NCBI RefSeq assembly: GCF_000378225.1
Contig: NZ_KB905141.1
Location: forward strand, 821,326 to 885,325
DNA from: Methylophilus methylotrophus DSM 46235 = ATCC 53528
Lineage (GTDB): Bacteria; Pseudomonadota; Gammaproteobacteria; Burkholderiales; Methylophilaceae
Length of the DNA stretch: 64,000 nt
Direction: 5' to 3'
The notes beneath the pieces were generated by a model. It had not been told where the DNA came from, did no database searches, and saw only the letters and a program-made list of their open reading frames with translations. Made by a program: the position numbers and the translations under genes. Shown here in pieces: positions 1 to 8,449 of the stretch (within the stretch, counting starts at the first letter, position 1; each line of letters opens with the position of its first letter).

Positions 1-33
1 CTGAACATTTAAAAACTTTACGGAGCACTCATC

Positions 34-708
34 ATGACATCAATCAGTTCAATCAGTAGTAATAACAATATTCAATCATTGTCACAGGTAGGCCAGCGCA
101 ATGGCATGCAACCTCCACCGCCACCACCTGACGGCGAAGGTCATGGCAAGGATGGCGGTGGTTTGCTAGGAGCCATTGATTCCGCACTTAAAAGCGCTGG
201 CATCGAAGGCGGTTTGGAATCCATTTTCGGGCAATGGGGCACAAATAGCACCAGTAGTCCCACCAGCACAGACGGTAACGAAACGACAGATAATAACGAT
301 GGCAACACAGATGCCGCCAGTGCCTTAAATAGTTTCTTGCAAAACCTCATTAGTGCCTTGCAGTCGCAAGGGACAACAGAGACCACCAACAGTGAAGACA
401 GTACTGACGAATCTAGTACGTTAGAATCAAGCACCACACAAGGCATGCCACCGCCCCAACCTTATGGCGGACATGGTATGGAAGCCAAACTACAAAGCCT
501 TATTTCATCTTTAACTAGCAGTGACAGTACGACGTCAGATACTTCTTTGGAGAGCAACACCAGTAACTTGGAAAGCAGCTTCCAATCACTCGTTAGTGCG
601 CTGGGTGGTAACGGCGGCAGCACAAGCCTGAGTGGTTTTCTGCAAGCTTTGTCCACAGGTATGCAGCATCGTGGCACGGCGGGCAATGTTGTGAGCACAA
701 CCGCTTAA
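34..708 (+). CDS. Low-complexity Ser/Thr/Asn-rich protein, function unknown
   Basis: Encodes 224 residues with no signal peptide or membrane segment. A GGAG lies 8 bases before the ATG. The N-terminus is Ser/Asn-rich, followed by a run of six prolines (about residues 27-32) and a Gly-rich patch. The rest is Ser/Thr/Asn/Asp linker punctuated by similar amphipathic helices: FLQNLISAL (about 101-109), LQSLISSL (about 153-160), FQSLVSAL (about 183-190) and FLQALSTGM. It looks like an extracellular or surface-type repeat protein, but I recognise no domain. The six-proline run would be expected to need EF-P for translation. A terminator follows directly, so it is probably monocistronic or the last gene of an operon entering from the left edge. 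Confidence 0.7.
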   Translation: MTSISSISSNNNIQSLSQVGQRNGMQPPPPPPDGEGHGKDGGGLLGAIDSALKSAGIEGGLESIFGQWGTNSTSSPTSTDGNETTDNNDGNTDAASALNSFLQNLISALQSQGTTETTNSEDSTDESSTLESSTTQGMPPPQPYGGHGMEAKLQSLISSLTSSDSTTSDTSLESNTSNLESSFQSLVSALGGNGGSTSLSGFLQALSTGMQHRGTAGNVVSTTA

Positions 709-725
709 CGAAGTTAAGTCAAGAG

Positions 726-759
726 AGCAGCTATCACGTTACGTGGCAGCTGCTACTTT
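726..759 (+). terminator. Probable rho-independent terminator after the Ser/Thr-rich gene
   Basis: Thirteen-base arms (AGCAGCTATCACG and CGTGGCAGCTGCT) pair with one mismatch and one G-U across a TTA loop, followed by ACTTT. It sits 18 bases after the stop codon of the upstream gene. Confidence 0.6.
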
Positions 760-760
760 A

Positions 761-1038
761 GGGCCTGTTAACGCTATTTCAATTGTCGATGTTGCCTCTG
801 TCATCAGTGCTATCAAGGCGTGAGAAGCGCAGTTTGGTGATTCCCAACAAGCGCCGAACAACGCGGAGAGCGCTGATGACAGAGCCAACCCAGCGGGCTG
901 GAGTCATTGATTCGCTTCGCTATGTTGTCTATCACTTATGTCGCCAGCTACGCCAAATCTATTCCTGCGACTCTTTCCGCCTTGCGTAACGAGTAAATGC
1001 TCTCCAGCAGCGGCAACTAAAATAGCGTTAACAGGCCC
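761..1038. mobile_element. MITE-like non-autonomous element with perfect 19-bp terminal inverted repeats
   Basis: The ends GGGCCTGTTAACGCTATTT (761-779) and its exact reverse complement (1020-1038) bound 278 bp and are flanked by TA on both sides (759-760 and 1039-1040). This matches a TA target duplication as made by IS630/Tc1-mariner enzymes or some IS5-type elements. No transposase is encoded. Inside lies a second, long inverted repeat: 791-811 against 869-889, 19 of 21 bases complementary, so the transcript would fold strongly. It fills the whole stretch between the flanking genes. Family assignment is inference; the terminal repeats and TA flanks are seen directly. Confidence 0.75.
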
Positions 1039-1047
1039 TAATAAAAA

Positions 1048-1527
1048 CTAAGCAAATTCCAATTGCAGAATATCTGTTTCAGAGTCTTCATCCAGCCATT
1101 CTGCAGGTGCTTTATGCAACCGGATCGGTGTCTGCATTTCTTCCCCATCAAATGTCAGAATCGCATAACTGACCTCATTCGGGGACTCCATAGGTGTGAA
1201 CTTGGCAAAGCCGAAATTGGCATTCCGCATCACTTGCCAGGCACCGTACGGTTCAGCATATTCCGGCTTTGAAAAATAATGAGCGATTTGTTTGTCAGTG
1301 GCTGATTTGAGCGCGCAGTCCTCTTCACGCGACAATACCGACCAGCGGTAATCCAGACCATCAGCAATCGGTTGCAATTGCATGAGATACCAATGTACGT
1401 TTTCACGAACCAGTTGTATCAAAGAACGTACACGACCAGTATGGTGGTTGAGGATATAGTAAATCCCTAAATCCTGTTGATGAATGCTTTCACCCAGTCT
1501 AGGGAGAACGAAAAGATTAGTTGGCAC
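1048..1527 (-). CDS. Hypothetical protein, 159 aa
   Basis: Starts on GTG with a good AAAGGAG 6 bases upstream, which supports this start. The product is soluble and acidic toward its C-terminus, with no signal peptide, membrane segment or motif I recognise. Aromatic residues are frequent (for example the HWYLMQLQ region near residue 45). It stands alone on the minus strand, with the MITE-like element only 9 bases past its stop codon, so its own terminator may have been displaced or supplied by the element. I do not recognise the family. Confidence 0.6.
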   Translation of the reverse strand: MPTNLFVLPRLGESIHQQDLGIYYILNHHTGRVRSLIQLVRENVHWYLMQLQPIADGLDYRWSVLSREEDCALKSATDKQIAHYFSKPEYAEPYGAWQVMRNANFGFAKFTPMESPNEVSYAILTFDGEEMQTPIRLHKAPAEWLDEDSETDILQLEFA

Positions 1528-1707
1528 AACAGACTCCTTTCATCGGGACATGCACTTAAACTGTATGCAATGAACATGCCTGAAACTTAAATGACAGGCT
1601 TTTATTGCACTGTTTATTGAATTGCCGCGAGCACTCGTCGCTGCGCCCTTGTCGGAATATTTATGTGTTCATTTAAGCAGTTGCTGCCAAGCCCTTGTTT
1701 TGCCTGC

Positions 1708-2190
1708 CTATTTGCGTGTCCATTGCCCATCGCGCTGCACAAACCAGCCTGATTGCGCCTTATCTATCCAGCGCAGGGCAAACGTGCGCTGTATTTCACC
1801 TTCCCATTCCGGGTGACCATTTGCGGCAGCAATGCCGTGGTAAAGCTCAACACGGTCCATGTTTTCTTCTTTGACCAGTGCCGCTAACGCACTACGTTGG
1901 GACAATGGCACCAAACCGGCATCTTTGACTGCCACAAACCCTTCTGCAGTCAAACCCACTGCCCCGGACTGATAATGTGGCAACAACTGCAGATGACGGT
2001 TTTGCATACTGGCTTTCACTGCGGCAACCGCCGGCGTATTCACGTCCAGGTCAGCCGCAGCTTGAGCGCTAACCGCAAACAGCAGGCTTAAGCTAATGCC
2101 CAGCAGTCCCTGCTTTAAGATGTGAGCGCCATGACACAAAAATAGTTGCAATGAAAGTAAACTTGTGCGAAATGATTTCAAGGGCATCAT
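1708..2190 (-). CDS. ydbL: YdbL family (DUF1318) periplasmic protein
   Basis: 160 residues: a long N-terminal export region with its hydrophobic core at about residues 28-43 ending in AQA-A, then the DUF1318 fold containing the NxxLxLLPxYQSGAVG-like stretch and a DxAGLVPLSQR-like segment. In E. coli ydbL is the last gene of ydbH-ynbE-ydbL, which helps carry phospholipids between inner and outer membrane; YdbL is thought to influence YdbH-YnbE assembly. Here the order is the same and the start overlaps the ynbE stop by 4 bases (ATGA), indicating coupled translation. The signal sequence is unusually long (about 44 residues); no internal Met offers a shorter start. Confidence 0.85.
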   Translation of the reverse strand: MMPLKSFRTSLLSLQLFLCHGAHILKQGLLGISLSLLFAVSAQAAADLDVNTPAVAAVKASMQNRHLQLLPHYQSGAVGLTAEGFVAVKDAGLVPLSQRSALAALVKEENMDRVELYHGIAAANGHPEWEGEIQRTFALRWIDKAQSGWFVQRDGQWTRK

Positions 2191-2471
2191 GGGGCAGGCT
2201 CCAGATTCACTGAAGGGGTCACCGGTGTTGCGGATGGCATCACCGGGTTAGCGGGTGGGACTGCAGGCGACGTCGAGGAGGGAGGTTGCCCGGCAGGTGT
2301 CTGCCAGATTTCGTCAATGACTTTATTTGCAGCTTTTTCTGCCGCAGCGGCCGGAAAGTAAATATTAATGGTGACGCAGGCGCTCAAGCCTGCTGTTGCC
2401 AATAACAGGCTGCCTGTGCGCAGCCATTGCAGGGATACATGTCTATTTATCACAATCCGCTCCACTAACAC
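2187..2471 (-). CDS. ynbE: YnbE family outer-membrane lipoprotein
   Basis: 94 residues starting on GTG after a strong AAAGGAG. A lipobox (GLSAC) puts the lipidated Cys near residue 32, directly followed by the family hallmark VTINIYFPAAAAEKAA and IDEIW. The C-terminal 35 residues are a Pro/Ser/Thr-rich tail longer than in the E. coli protein. In E. coli YnbE stacks onto the C-terminal end of the AsmA-like bridge YdbH at the outer membrane. It lies between ydbH and ydbL; the operon context and motif together make the call secure. Confidence 0.88.
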   Translation of the reverse strand: MLVERIVINRHVSLQWLRTGSLLLATAGLSACVTINIYFPAAAAEKAANKVIDEIWQTPAGQPPSSTSPAVPPANPVMPSATPVTPSVNLEPAP

Positions 2472-2505
2472 TCCTTTGCAGCAAACGATGCTGCTTGATC
2501 AAAGC

Positions 2506-4518
2506 TTAATCAATGATGACTTTACTATTGCTATCTGTCACGCGTTGCATGCGTGCCAATACATCTTTCCAGCTAACGTATTGCGTATAACCATTCACGT
2601 TCACTGAGGGCGCACCTTTGCCTTTGACAATCACGAATCCTTCTGGCAACTGGTCAACCCCTCCCATTTTGCAAATGTCCCCGCGCAACTCACAACTCAG
2701 GCCGATTTTTTCATAGCCGAATTGTTTAAAAAAACGCAGGAATGTACGTTGCAAGGCAGCTGCTGTGCCTTCACCGCCCAGGGCAGTAATGTTTTCGACC
2801 GCACGCTGCGAGATTTTTTTCTCAAACGGCCCGTCTGCAGTACGGACAAACGCATTCATATAAACTGGTTTCCAGTTTTGCAGGCGCAAGTCCTTGATAT
2901 CGCCTTCCAGTTTGCCCGTGATTGAGCCAAAATTAAACGTGCGCGTGATTTCGCCAAGGTCGATCTCACGCATAGTGAAATTGGCATGTAACCTGGGCAC
3001 CGCACCCAAAGGATCATCAATGTCCAGGCCAGACATTCCCACCATGCCATTAAATAACCTGAACTGCATCTCCCCATCCATACGCAACTCGCGGTTGGCA
3101 TAAGTCACCAACGGGATGCTCCCGGTGATCTGCCCTCGCATGGTCGGCCAGCCCACCGCCTGGCTAAAGCTGGACATGCTGATAGGCTGCATCGCCATTT
3201 TTACGTGCCAGACCATACTTTGATTGATCCAAGCGGCTGAAATATCCTGAAAATCCAACGCACCATCCAGAATCGGTAGCCGCATACTGGGGGAAGTGAT
3301 CGAATAACGGTTCACTTCGGCTTGCCAGCGGGTTTCACCAAGAGGGACTTTCAGAACATGCCCGGAACGGTAACCCACGGTAATTTGCCGGGGATGATCA
3401 TAGTCCCAGGGAATATCCGCATTAAAATGCGCAAAACCAAACTTGCCGGCCTGCTCTTCTACGCTGGCATCAGTAATATTGAGATGAAATTTAAGCGGCT
3501 GCAAACCTCTGGCTTCAAACGACCAGTCTGCTTTGCCAGAAACTTTTAAATGTCCAAAGGCCGAGTTGGGAATCAAAGGCTGGATAAAAGCCTGGTACAC
3601 ACCATTGAAATCCACATCATGCGCTGCGACTTTTAAAAACTCGAACTCTTTGCTGACAAGGTTGAGGCGGCTCTGGCTCTGCAAGGTACCGACACCTTGC
3701 AGTTCGAGCGTAGATTGTTCGATATCAACATAGGGCTGGCGGTAGAAACCGCGGATTTCAAACCGTTTGTTGCCGTCGGCAAAATAAAACGGTTGCCAGA
3801 ACAACTCGCCCTGTTGCCACTGGAACACCCCTTGCCAGCGCCAGCCACCTGCCTGCTCATGCGCAGAAATATTGACCTTGCCTGTCAACTTTTCCCCAGC
3901 ATGCAAGCCGGCCGCATCACTGAACTTTGCCTCCCGAACTGACAGTTCAAGATCAACACCCCTGGTTGCAAGGCCTTGCTTATCCTGATCCTTCCAGGTG
4001 GGCGTGACCAGCACATTAAACGGCACGTGTGAACGCGCATCCTGATAGAGACCGTCTTCGCATCGCCAGGTTTGGACAGTTGGCTGCCCAGGGACCTGGC
4101 AGTTCAGGTGAAAGGTGCCCCACACTTCATCCTGTAGCGCTTTTACCTCAGCATAAAAAGCCAACACCGGCTGGCCGGTTTGCGGCCGCAAGTCAAGAAA
4201 CACTCTGGGTTGGCGCACTTGGTAAGGTTGCATTTGCAACTGGTCAGAGGTCACCAGCAGGGTCGGACGCGCGCCTAGATCAAGCCGTATAGTGGGTTTG
4301 TCTATACTGGGGGTATGTTCGCTGGCAGGGCTGCTGGCATCTCCGAACTGCAAACGGTCTGCATGCACCTGTACATGCTTCACATTCAAATTGACGACAG
4401 CATGTGGCTTATCAAGCTGGAAGATGTCACTGGAAATACTGTCTGCACTCAGGCTGATCTCGGTCATCGCACTGAGTGGCAATGACCAGACCAGCAACAT
4501 CAGCGGCCAGATGCGCAT
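2506..4518 (-). CDS. ydbH: YdbH family AsmA-like intermembrane lipid-transport protein
   Basis: 670 residues, somewhat shorter than E. coli YdbH (about 880). An N-terminal hydrophobic segment (about residues 4-17) would anchor or export it; the rest is beta-rich repeat sequence typical of AsmA-like bridges. The C-terminal part matches the YdbH domain, with the EGDIKDLRLQNWKPV and KIGLSCELRGDICKMGG regions. The family forms a hydrophobic groove spanning the periplasm for phospholipids, acting with YnbE. The start overlaps the cysM stop (TGATG), so it is co-translated with cysM; ynbE follows 34 bases after its stop. Confidence 0.85.
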   Translation of the reverse strand: MRIWPLMLLVWSLPLSAMTEISLSADSISSDIFQLDKPHAVVNLNVKHVQVHADRLQFGDASSPASEHTPSIDKPTIRLDLGARPTLLVTSDQLQMQPYQVRQPRVFLDLRPQTGQPVLAFYAEVKALQDEVWGTFHLNCQVPGQPTVQTWRCEDGLYQDARSHVPFNVLVTPTWKDQDKQGLATRGVDLELSVREAKFSDAAGLHAGEKLTGKVNISAHEQAGGWRWQGVFQWQQGELFWQPFYFADGNKRFEIRGFYRQPYVDIEQSTLELQGVGTLQSQSRLNLVSKEFEFLKVAAHDVDFNGVYQAFIQPLIPNSAFGHLKVSGKADWSFEARGLQPLKFHLNITDASVEEQAGKFGFAHFNADIPWDYDHPRQITVGYRSGHVLKVPLGETRWQAEVNRYSITSPSMRLPILDGALDFQDISAAWINQSMVWHVKMAMQPISMSSFSQAVGWPTMRGQITGSIPLVTYANRELRMDGEMQFRLFNGMVGMSGLDIDDPLGAVPRLHANFTMREIDLGEITRTFNFGSITGKLEGDIKDLRLQNWKPVYMNAFVRTADGPFEKKISQRAVENITALGGEGTAAALQRTFLRFFKQFGYEKIGLSCELRGDICKMGGVDQLPEGFVIVKGKGAPSVNVNGYTQYVSWKDVLARMQRVTDSNSKVIID

Positions 4519-5411
4519 CAGCCTGGAAACACTCCGGTAGACAAGTAACGATCACCACGGTCGCAAACGATGCTCACAATCACGGCATTATTCACTTCTT
4601 TGGACAGTTGCAGCGCCGTGTATAAAGCACCGCCACTAGAGATGCCGGCAAAAATACCTTCCTTCGCTGCCAGCTTGCGCGTGGTGTCCTCGGCATGTTT
4701 TTGGCTGACATAACGTAATTCGTCTACACGCTTGGGATCATAGATGGTTGGCAGATACTCCTCTGGCCATTTACGGATACCAGGAATCTGCGCGCCCTCT
4801 TCCGGCTGTACGCCAATAATCTGGATTTGCGGATTTTGTTCCTTGAGAAAACGTGAGGTCCCCATAATCGTACCCGTTGTACCCATACTGGAAACAAAAT
4901 GCGTGACCTTACCTTCAGTATCACGCCAGATTTCAGGTCCGGTCCCTTCATAGTGCGCCAGTGGATTGTCCGAATTACCAAACTGGTCCAGCACGATGCC
5001 TTCACCTTCAGCCTGCAACTTGAGTGCAACATCCCGCGCCAACTCCATACTGCCGTCTTTGGGTGTGAGCACCAGTTCTGCCCCATAAGCTCTCATACTT
5101 TGCCTGCGCTCAACGGACTGGTTTTCCGGCATGACCAGGACCATTTTATAGCCGCGCATAGCCGCCACCATGGCTAGTGCAATGCCGGTATTACCACTGG
5201 TTGCCTCAATCAGGGTGTCACCAGGCTTGATCTGCCCCCGCTGTTCGGCGCGCAGGATCATGCTGTAGGCTGGTCTATCCTTGACTGATCCCGCCGGATT
5301 GTTACCTTCCAGCTTGAGCAATATGGTATTGCTGGGATTAGGATTCAGGCGTTGCAAAGCGACCAGTGGCGTATTGCCGACAAAGTCATCCAAAGTTTTA
5401 AATGGTTTCAT
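4518..5411 (-). CDS. cysM: Cysteine synthase B (O-acetylserine sulfhydrylase B)
   Basis: 297 residues, the usual CysM length. PLP-dependent beta-replacement making cysteine from O-acetylserine and sulfide or thiosulfate. Visible: PLP lysine in the GSVKDRPA segment (about residue 44), the substrate loop EATSGNTGIALA (about 69-80), the PLP-phosphate glycine loop SSMGTTGTIMG (about 174-184) and the SSGGA segment near the C-terminus. It is the first gene of the cysM-ydbH-ynbE-ydbL run and is divergent from a diguanylate cyclase gene. The CysM call rather than CysK rests on VKDRPA, the short length and the absent C-terminal extension. Confidence 0.92.
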   Translation of the reverse strand: MKPFKTLDDFVGNTPLVALQRLNPNPSNTILLKLEGNNPAGSVKDRPAYSMILRAEQRGQIKPGDTLIEATSGNTGIALAMVAAMRGYKMVLVMPENQSVERRQSMRAYGAELVLTPKDGSMELARDVALKLQAEGEGIVLDQFGNSDNPLAHYEGTGPEIWRDTEGKVTHFVSSMGTTGTIMGTSRFLKEQNPQIQIIGVQPEEGAQIPGIRKWPEEYLPTIYDPKRVDELRYVSQKHAEDTTRKLAAKEGIFAGISSGGALYTALQLSKEVNNAVIVSIVCDRGDRYLSTGVFPG

Positions 5412-5520
5412 AACAGTTTTGATGTTTGTTGTTTTCGCACAGAGCCAGGCCTTGTACCCAAAATATTCTGAGAATACACCGAATGAATTGATTAAAAGTC
5501 ATACACGCAGCCGCTTAATA

Positions 5521-5576
5521 TATGTAAAATTCCAGTGTTGTTCGTGAGTTAGCTGGTGAAGTACCAATTTTACATA
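5521..5576. promoter_or_regulatory. Perfect 11-bp inverted repeat in the cysM/diguanylate cyclase divergent region
   Basis: TATGTAAAATT (5521-5531) and its exact reverse complement (5566-5576) are separated by 34 bases. It lies 43 bases before the cyclase ATG and 110 bases before cysM. It could be a two-half-site operator or a stem in the cyclase leader RNA. No T-run follows, so it is not an obvious terminator. Confidence 0.4.
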
Positions 5577-5618
5577 AACTACCCCCATCACAAAAATAAT
5601 AATTACCGAGGAAACCGG

Positions 5619-6782
5619 ATGTTGAAAAAATGGATTGGCAAACTGCTTGTCGTCATGGTGCGTCCGCTCAGACTCTTTCCAGAGCTCGCAGAGGCCGACA
5701 ACGTCCGTTATAAAGTCATTTTCCTCAACAATGTATTCACCTTTGCCGGCATCGTCTCGATCACCATGGGTTTCTTCCGCTGGAACCAGCAACCATTCCT
5801 CGGCGCCATAGACCTCGTGTTTGGTTGTATCGCTTTTGCATTGCTGTGGATATTGCACCGCTATAAAAAAAACATAGAACTCATTTCCAGCATTGCCTTG
5901 TGGTTATGCTTTGTCCAATTCTTGACGGTGTTTTTCCTCGCAACGGACAGTCACTCACGTAGCGCCTTGTTACTGTTGATTTTAGCGGCTGCTTTTTACC
6001 TCAAAGGCCGCGTGACTGGTTACTACATGTTAGCTATCCTGCTGGCATTGGTCGCCGGAAACCACATGATTCAAATATTCCCTTCCGAGTATAACAACCT
6101 GGATATCCTGAGCCTGGGCTTTTACCTGCTGGCACAGTTTTTCATTATCCGCAATTATGAATGCTTGCGTGAATCGCAAACCAACCATTTAAAAGCGCTC
6201 AATGTTGATCTAGAAGCGTTGGTAAAACAGCGGACCGACCAACTGGCCGTGGCCAATACAGCATTGGAGTTTGAAAAAGAGAATCTGAAAAAACTCTCCA
6301 GCACTGATCACTTGACTGGCCTCAGTAATCGCCACCACTTTGAAACCGTGTTTGCCGAACATACGCCTGTCACTAACCGCAGAAAAATTACTGACGCACT
6401 TATTTTGATAGACATCGACCACTTTAAAAAGATCAATGACACGCATGGCCATGTATTGGGTGATGTAGTGATCCAATCCGTGGCGACCTGCATCAAGAAA
6501 AATAGCCGAATTTCAGATATTACCGTCCGTTGGGGCGGCGATGAACTGATCATTTATGCTCCCCGCACCACCCTCAAACAGGCGACACAACTGGCAGAAA
6601 AGGTGCGTCATCAGATCAACGCCATGCATATTCCAGGCGTGGGCAGCATTAGCATCAGTGCCGGCGTTGCCGTGTTGCATGCAGGTGACACCCTCTCGCA
6701 ACTTCTGCAACGCGCAGACCAGGCATTGTATCAAGCCAAACAGGCTGGGCGTAACAATGTGTACGCTGGAACTCTGGACTAA
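5619..6782 (+). CDS. Membrane diguanylate cyclase (six-TM sensor + GGDEF)
   Basis: 387 residues from an ATG preceded by GAGGAAA; a longer frame from 5556 lacks this signal. Six hydrophobic helices (about residues 30-185) form a membrane sensor of MASE-like layout, followed by a coiled coil (about 205-230) and a GGDEF domain (about 235-385). The signature is GGDEL, keeping the catalytic Gly-Gly-Asp/Glu residues with Leu for Phe. RISD lies five residues upstream, so a product-inhibition I-site is present. STDHLTGLSNR marks the domain start. It should make c-di-GMP from two GTP at the inner membrane; the signal sensed is unknown. Confidence 0.85.
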   Translation: MLKKWIGKLLVVMVRPLRLFPELAEADNVRYKVIFLNNVFTFAGIVSITMGFFRWNQQPFLGAIDLVFGCIAFALLWILHRYKKNIELISSIALWLCFVQFLTVFFLATDSHSRSALLLLILAAAFYLKGRVTGYYMLAILLALVAGNHMIQIFPSEYNNLDILSLGFYLLAQFFIIRNYECLRESQTNHLKALNVDLEALVKQRTDQLAVANTALEFEKENLKKLSSTDHLTGLSNRHHFETVFAEHTPVTNRRKITDALILIDIDHFKKINDTHGHVLGDVVIQSVATCIKKNSRISDITVRWGGDELIIYAPRTTLKQATQLAEKVRHQINAMHIPGVGSISISAGVAVLHAGDTLSQLLQRADQALYQAKQAGRNNVYAGTLD

Positions 6783-6835
6783 ACATCTACAATTCGGTAC
6801 CTTGCTGTGACTTTTTTATTTTTGTTGTAGTAATA

Positions 6836-7822
6836 ATGTTTAGAAGTGCTGTTGTTGTCTTTGTTTTCACCTGCCTGCCATGCATTTTTGGTCCTGCCCT
6901 GTATGCCGAACAATGGCAAACCGTACCAGGGCGCGAAAAATTTCTGACGATCTCTGTCGACCTAGACTCCTTGCAAATAGGTCAACTCGACGACATGATT
7001 TTCTTCAAATTACGCGCCGACGATCATGACGACACTGTAACCACGCGTTTTGTACAAGCCTCCTGCAGCGAGTTCTCAATGGAAGTCGAACGTGAATCCG
7101 TGTTTCATAAGTCTATCCAGACAGTTGAACTCTTGGATTGGAAGAACGACCAGTCACTGGTTCATCATCCTGAGTTTGCGCAGTCACGGCTTTCTTTCTG
7201 GGGCGTGACTCAGGCTTATGGACAAGCCATTTCCCTGGCTTGCCGCCGTGCAGGCAATCACGCCCTTGAGCGCCTGCAAACATTACAACCAGACAACTGC
7301 GCAGCCACAAACCCTTTGCGCAAGGTCGCTTGCGCCAGCTACCCTAGCTGGCGCGCCAATTACAAACTGTATTTTTCGCGTTCACATGATGTGATTCATA
7401 ACTGTGGCATTTCAGAAGATCGCATGACCAAGCAGGCCGCCTGGCTACTCAAAAGCGTCATGCGCTGCCAAAGTGAAACCTGTGGTAACGAGATTCTGGA
7501 AAATTGGATTCACAAGCGAGGGCAGGATATTGCCAAGGTCATTCACATGCAGAAAAACTCCAACATGGCATGGAGTGCACACGCGCAATCCGCTCCGTTA
7601 TGCGAATCTCTCAACCAGGCGGACCAGGCCATCGCCAGCATGCAAACTGAAGAGATTTATGCCAAGGCCAAATACATGGGCTGCCTGAAACGTGAGACAG
7701 CGAAATTGCGCGCAGCTCATACGCCCAAAGAAACATTGTCGCAACAAGCAGAACAACTATGCGAAACGCAATTTCAAGAGTGGCATGACGCCATTACAAA
7801 ACAATCTGCCATGCGCGACTAA
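6836..7822 (+). CDS. Cys-rich exported protein of unknown function
   Basis: 328 residues with an N-terminal signal peptide (hydrophobic core about residues 5-20, cleavage likely after ALYA). Beyond the signal there are ten cysteines, an even number, several in close pairs such as CQSETC; this suggests a disulfide-bonded periplasmic or secreted protein. The C-terminal third is helical and Gln/Glu/Lys-rich. It converges on dsbB, whose product drives disulfide formation, a suggestive but unproven link. No clear ribosome site precedes the ATG. I do not recognise the family. Confidence 0.65.
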   Translation: MFRSAVVVFVFTCLPCIFGPALYAEQWQTVPGREKFLTISVDLDSLQIGQLDDMIFFKLRADDHDDTVTTRFVQASCSEFSMEVERESVFHKSIQTVELLDWKNDQSLVHHPEFAQSRLSFWGVTQAYGQAISLACRRAGNHALERLQTLQPDNCAATNPLRKVACASYPSWRANYKLYFSRSHDVIHNCGISEDRMTKQAAWLLKSVMRCQSETCGNEILENWIHKRGQDIAKVIHMQKNSNMAWSAHAQSAPLCESLNQADQAIASMQTEEIYAKAKYMGCLKRETAKLRAAHTPKETLSQQAEQLCETQFQEWHDAITKQSAMRD

Positions 7823-7850
7823 CTGAAACCAGCTGCACATGGCTCATGAG

Positions 7851-8354
7851 TTAGCGACTGCAACGCCGTGCGCGGAATAGGAAGATGGCATACAAGCCAA
7901 ACAGCGTAAAACTGATCAAACCGAGTTGCGGCAAGGTCAGCCCGAGGAAAGTCCAGTCTATGGCAGCGCAGTCACCTGTGCCGCGAAACACCAGTGTCAA
8001 TGCTTTTTTAAGCGGGAAGTTTTCAAACATATAATCAAACCCGACGCCACAATCGGCAATGATGTCTTCTTTATGTGCCTGTAACCACCAATGGCGAATG
8101 GCCACGCCAGCACCGCCCAACGCCGTGAATACTTCTACCAGCGCCAATCCGGCATGCAGCCATGACTTAGGAGAAACGAACGCGTGCAGCAAGAAAACCA
8201 CACCTAGGCTCATGAAAATAATACGCTGCGAGATACATAGAGGACAAGGTTCCAGCTGGTTTTGTACCTGTATGAATAAAGCCAGTGCGACAATACCGAA
8301 ACTGGCCAGAAATCCCAGCAAATAGCCACCACGACCTTTAAACCACTGACACAT
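7851..8354 (-). CDS. dsbB: Disulfide bond formation protein B
   Basis: 167 residues from an ATG with GGAGG just upstream; the in-frame extension to 8405 has no such site. Inner-membrane quinone reductase that reoxidises DsbA. Four transmembrane helices are visible (about 10-27, 38-54, 61-79, 135-155). The first redox pair is CPLC in EPCPLCISQR (about residues 37-40) and the second periplasmic pair is Cys in ADCG and in TGDCA (about 100 and 126). All four catalytic cysteines are present. It is convergent with the Cys-rich exported protein. dsbA is not in this window. Confidence 0.93.
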   Translation of the reverse strand: MCQWFKGRGGYLLGFLASFGIVALALFIQVQNQLEPCPLCISQRIIFMSLGVVFLLHAFVSPKSWLHAGLALVEVFTALGGAGVAIRHWWLQAHKEDIIADCGVGFDYMFENFPLKKALTLVFRGTGDCAAIDWTFLGLTLPQLGLISFTLFGLYAIFLFRARRCSR

Positions 8355-8449
8355 TGCACCCTCCTGCACGTTTAAGAAGCACTGATTGTAATAGATAACG
8401 CGCATATGATGCTGCCAGAGCGACTAACGTTCCCTGATTTAAAGCATGC

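Noticed and set aside
783-989. 68-codon open frame inside the MITE-like element
   Set aside because: It overlaps the internal inverted repeat, has no ribosome site, and ends within the element; it is an artefact of the repeat sequence.
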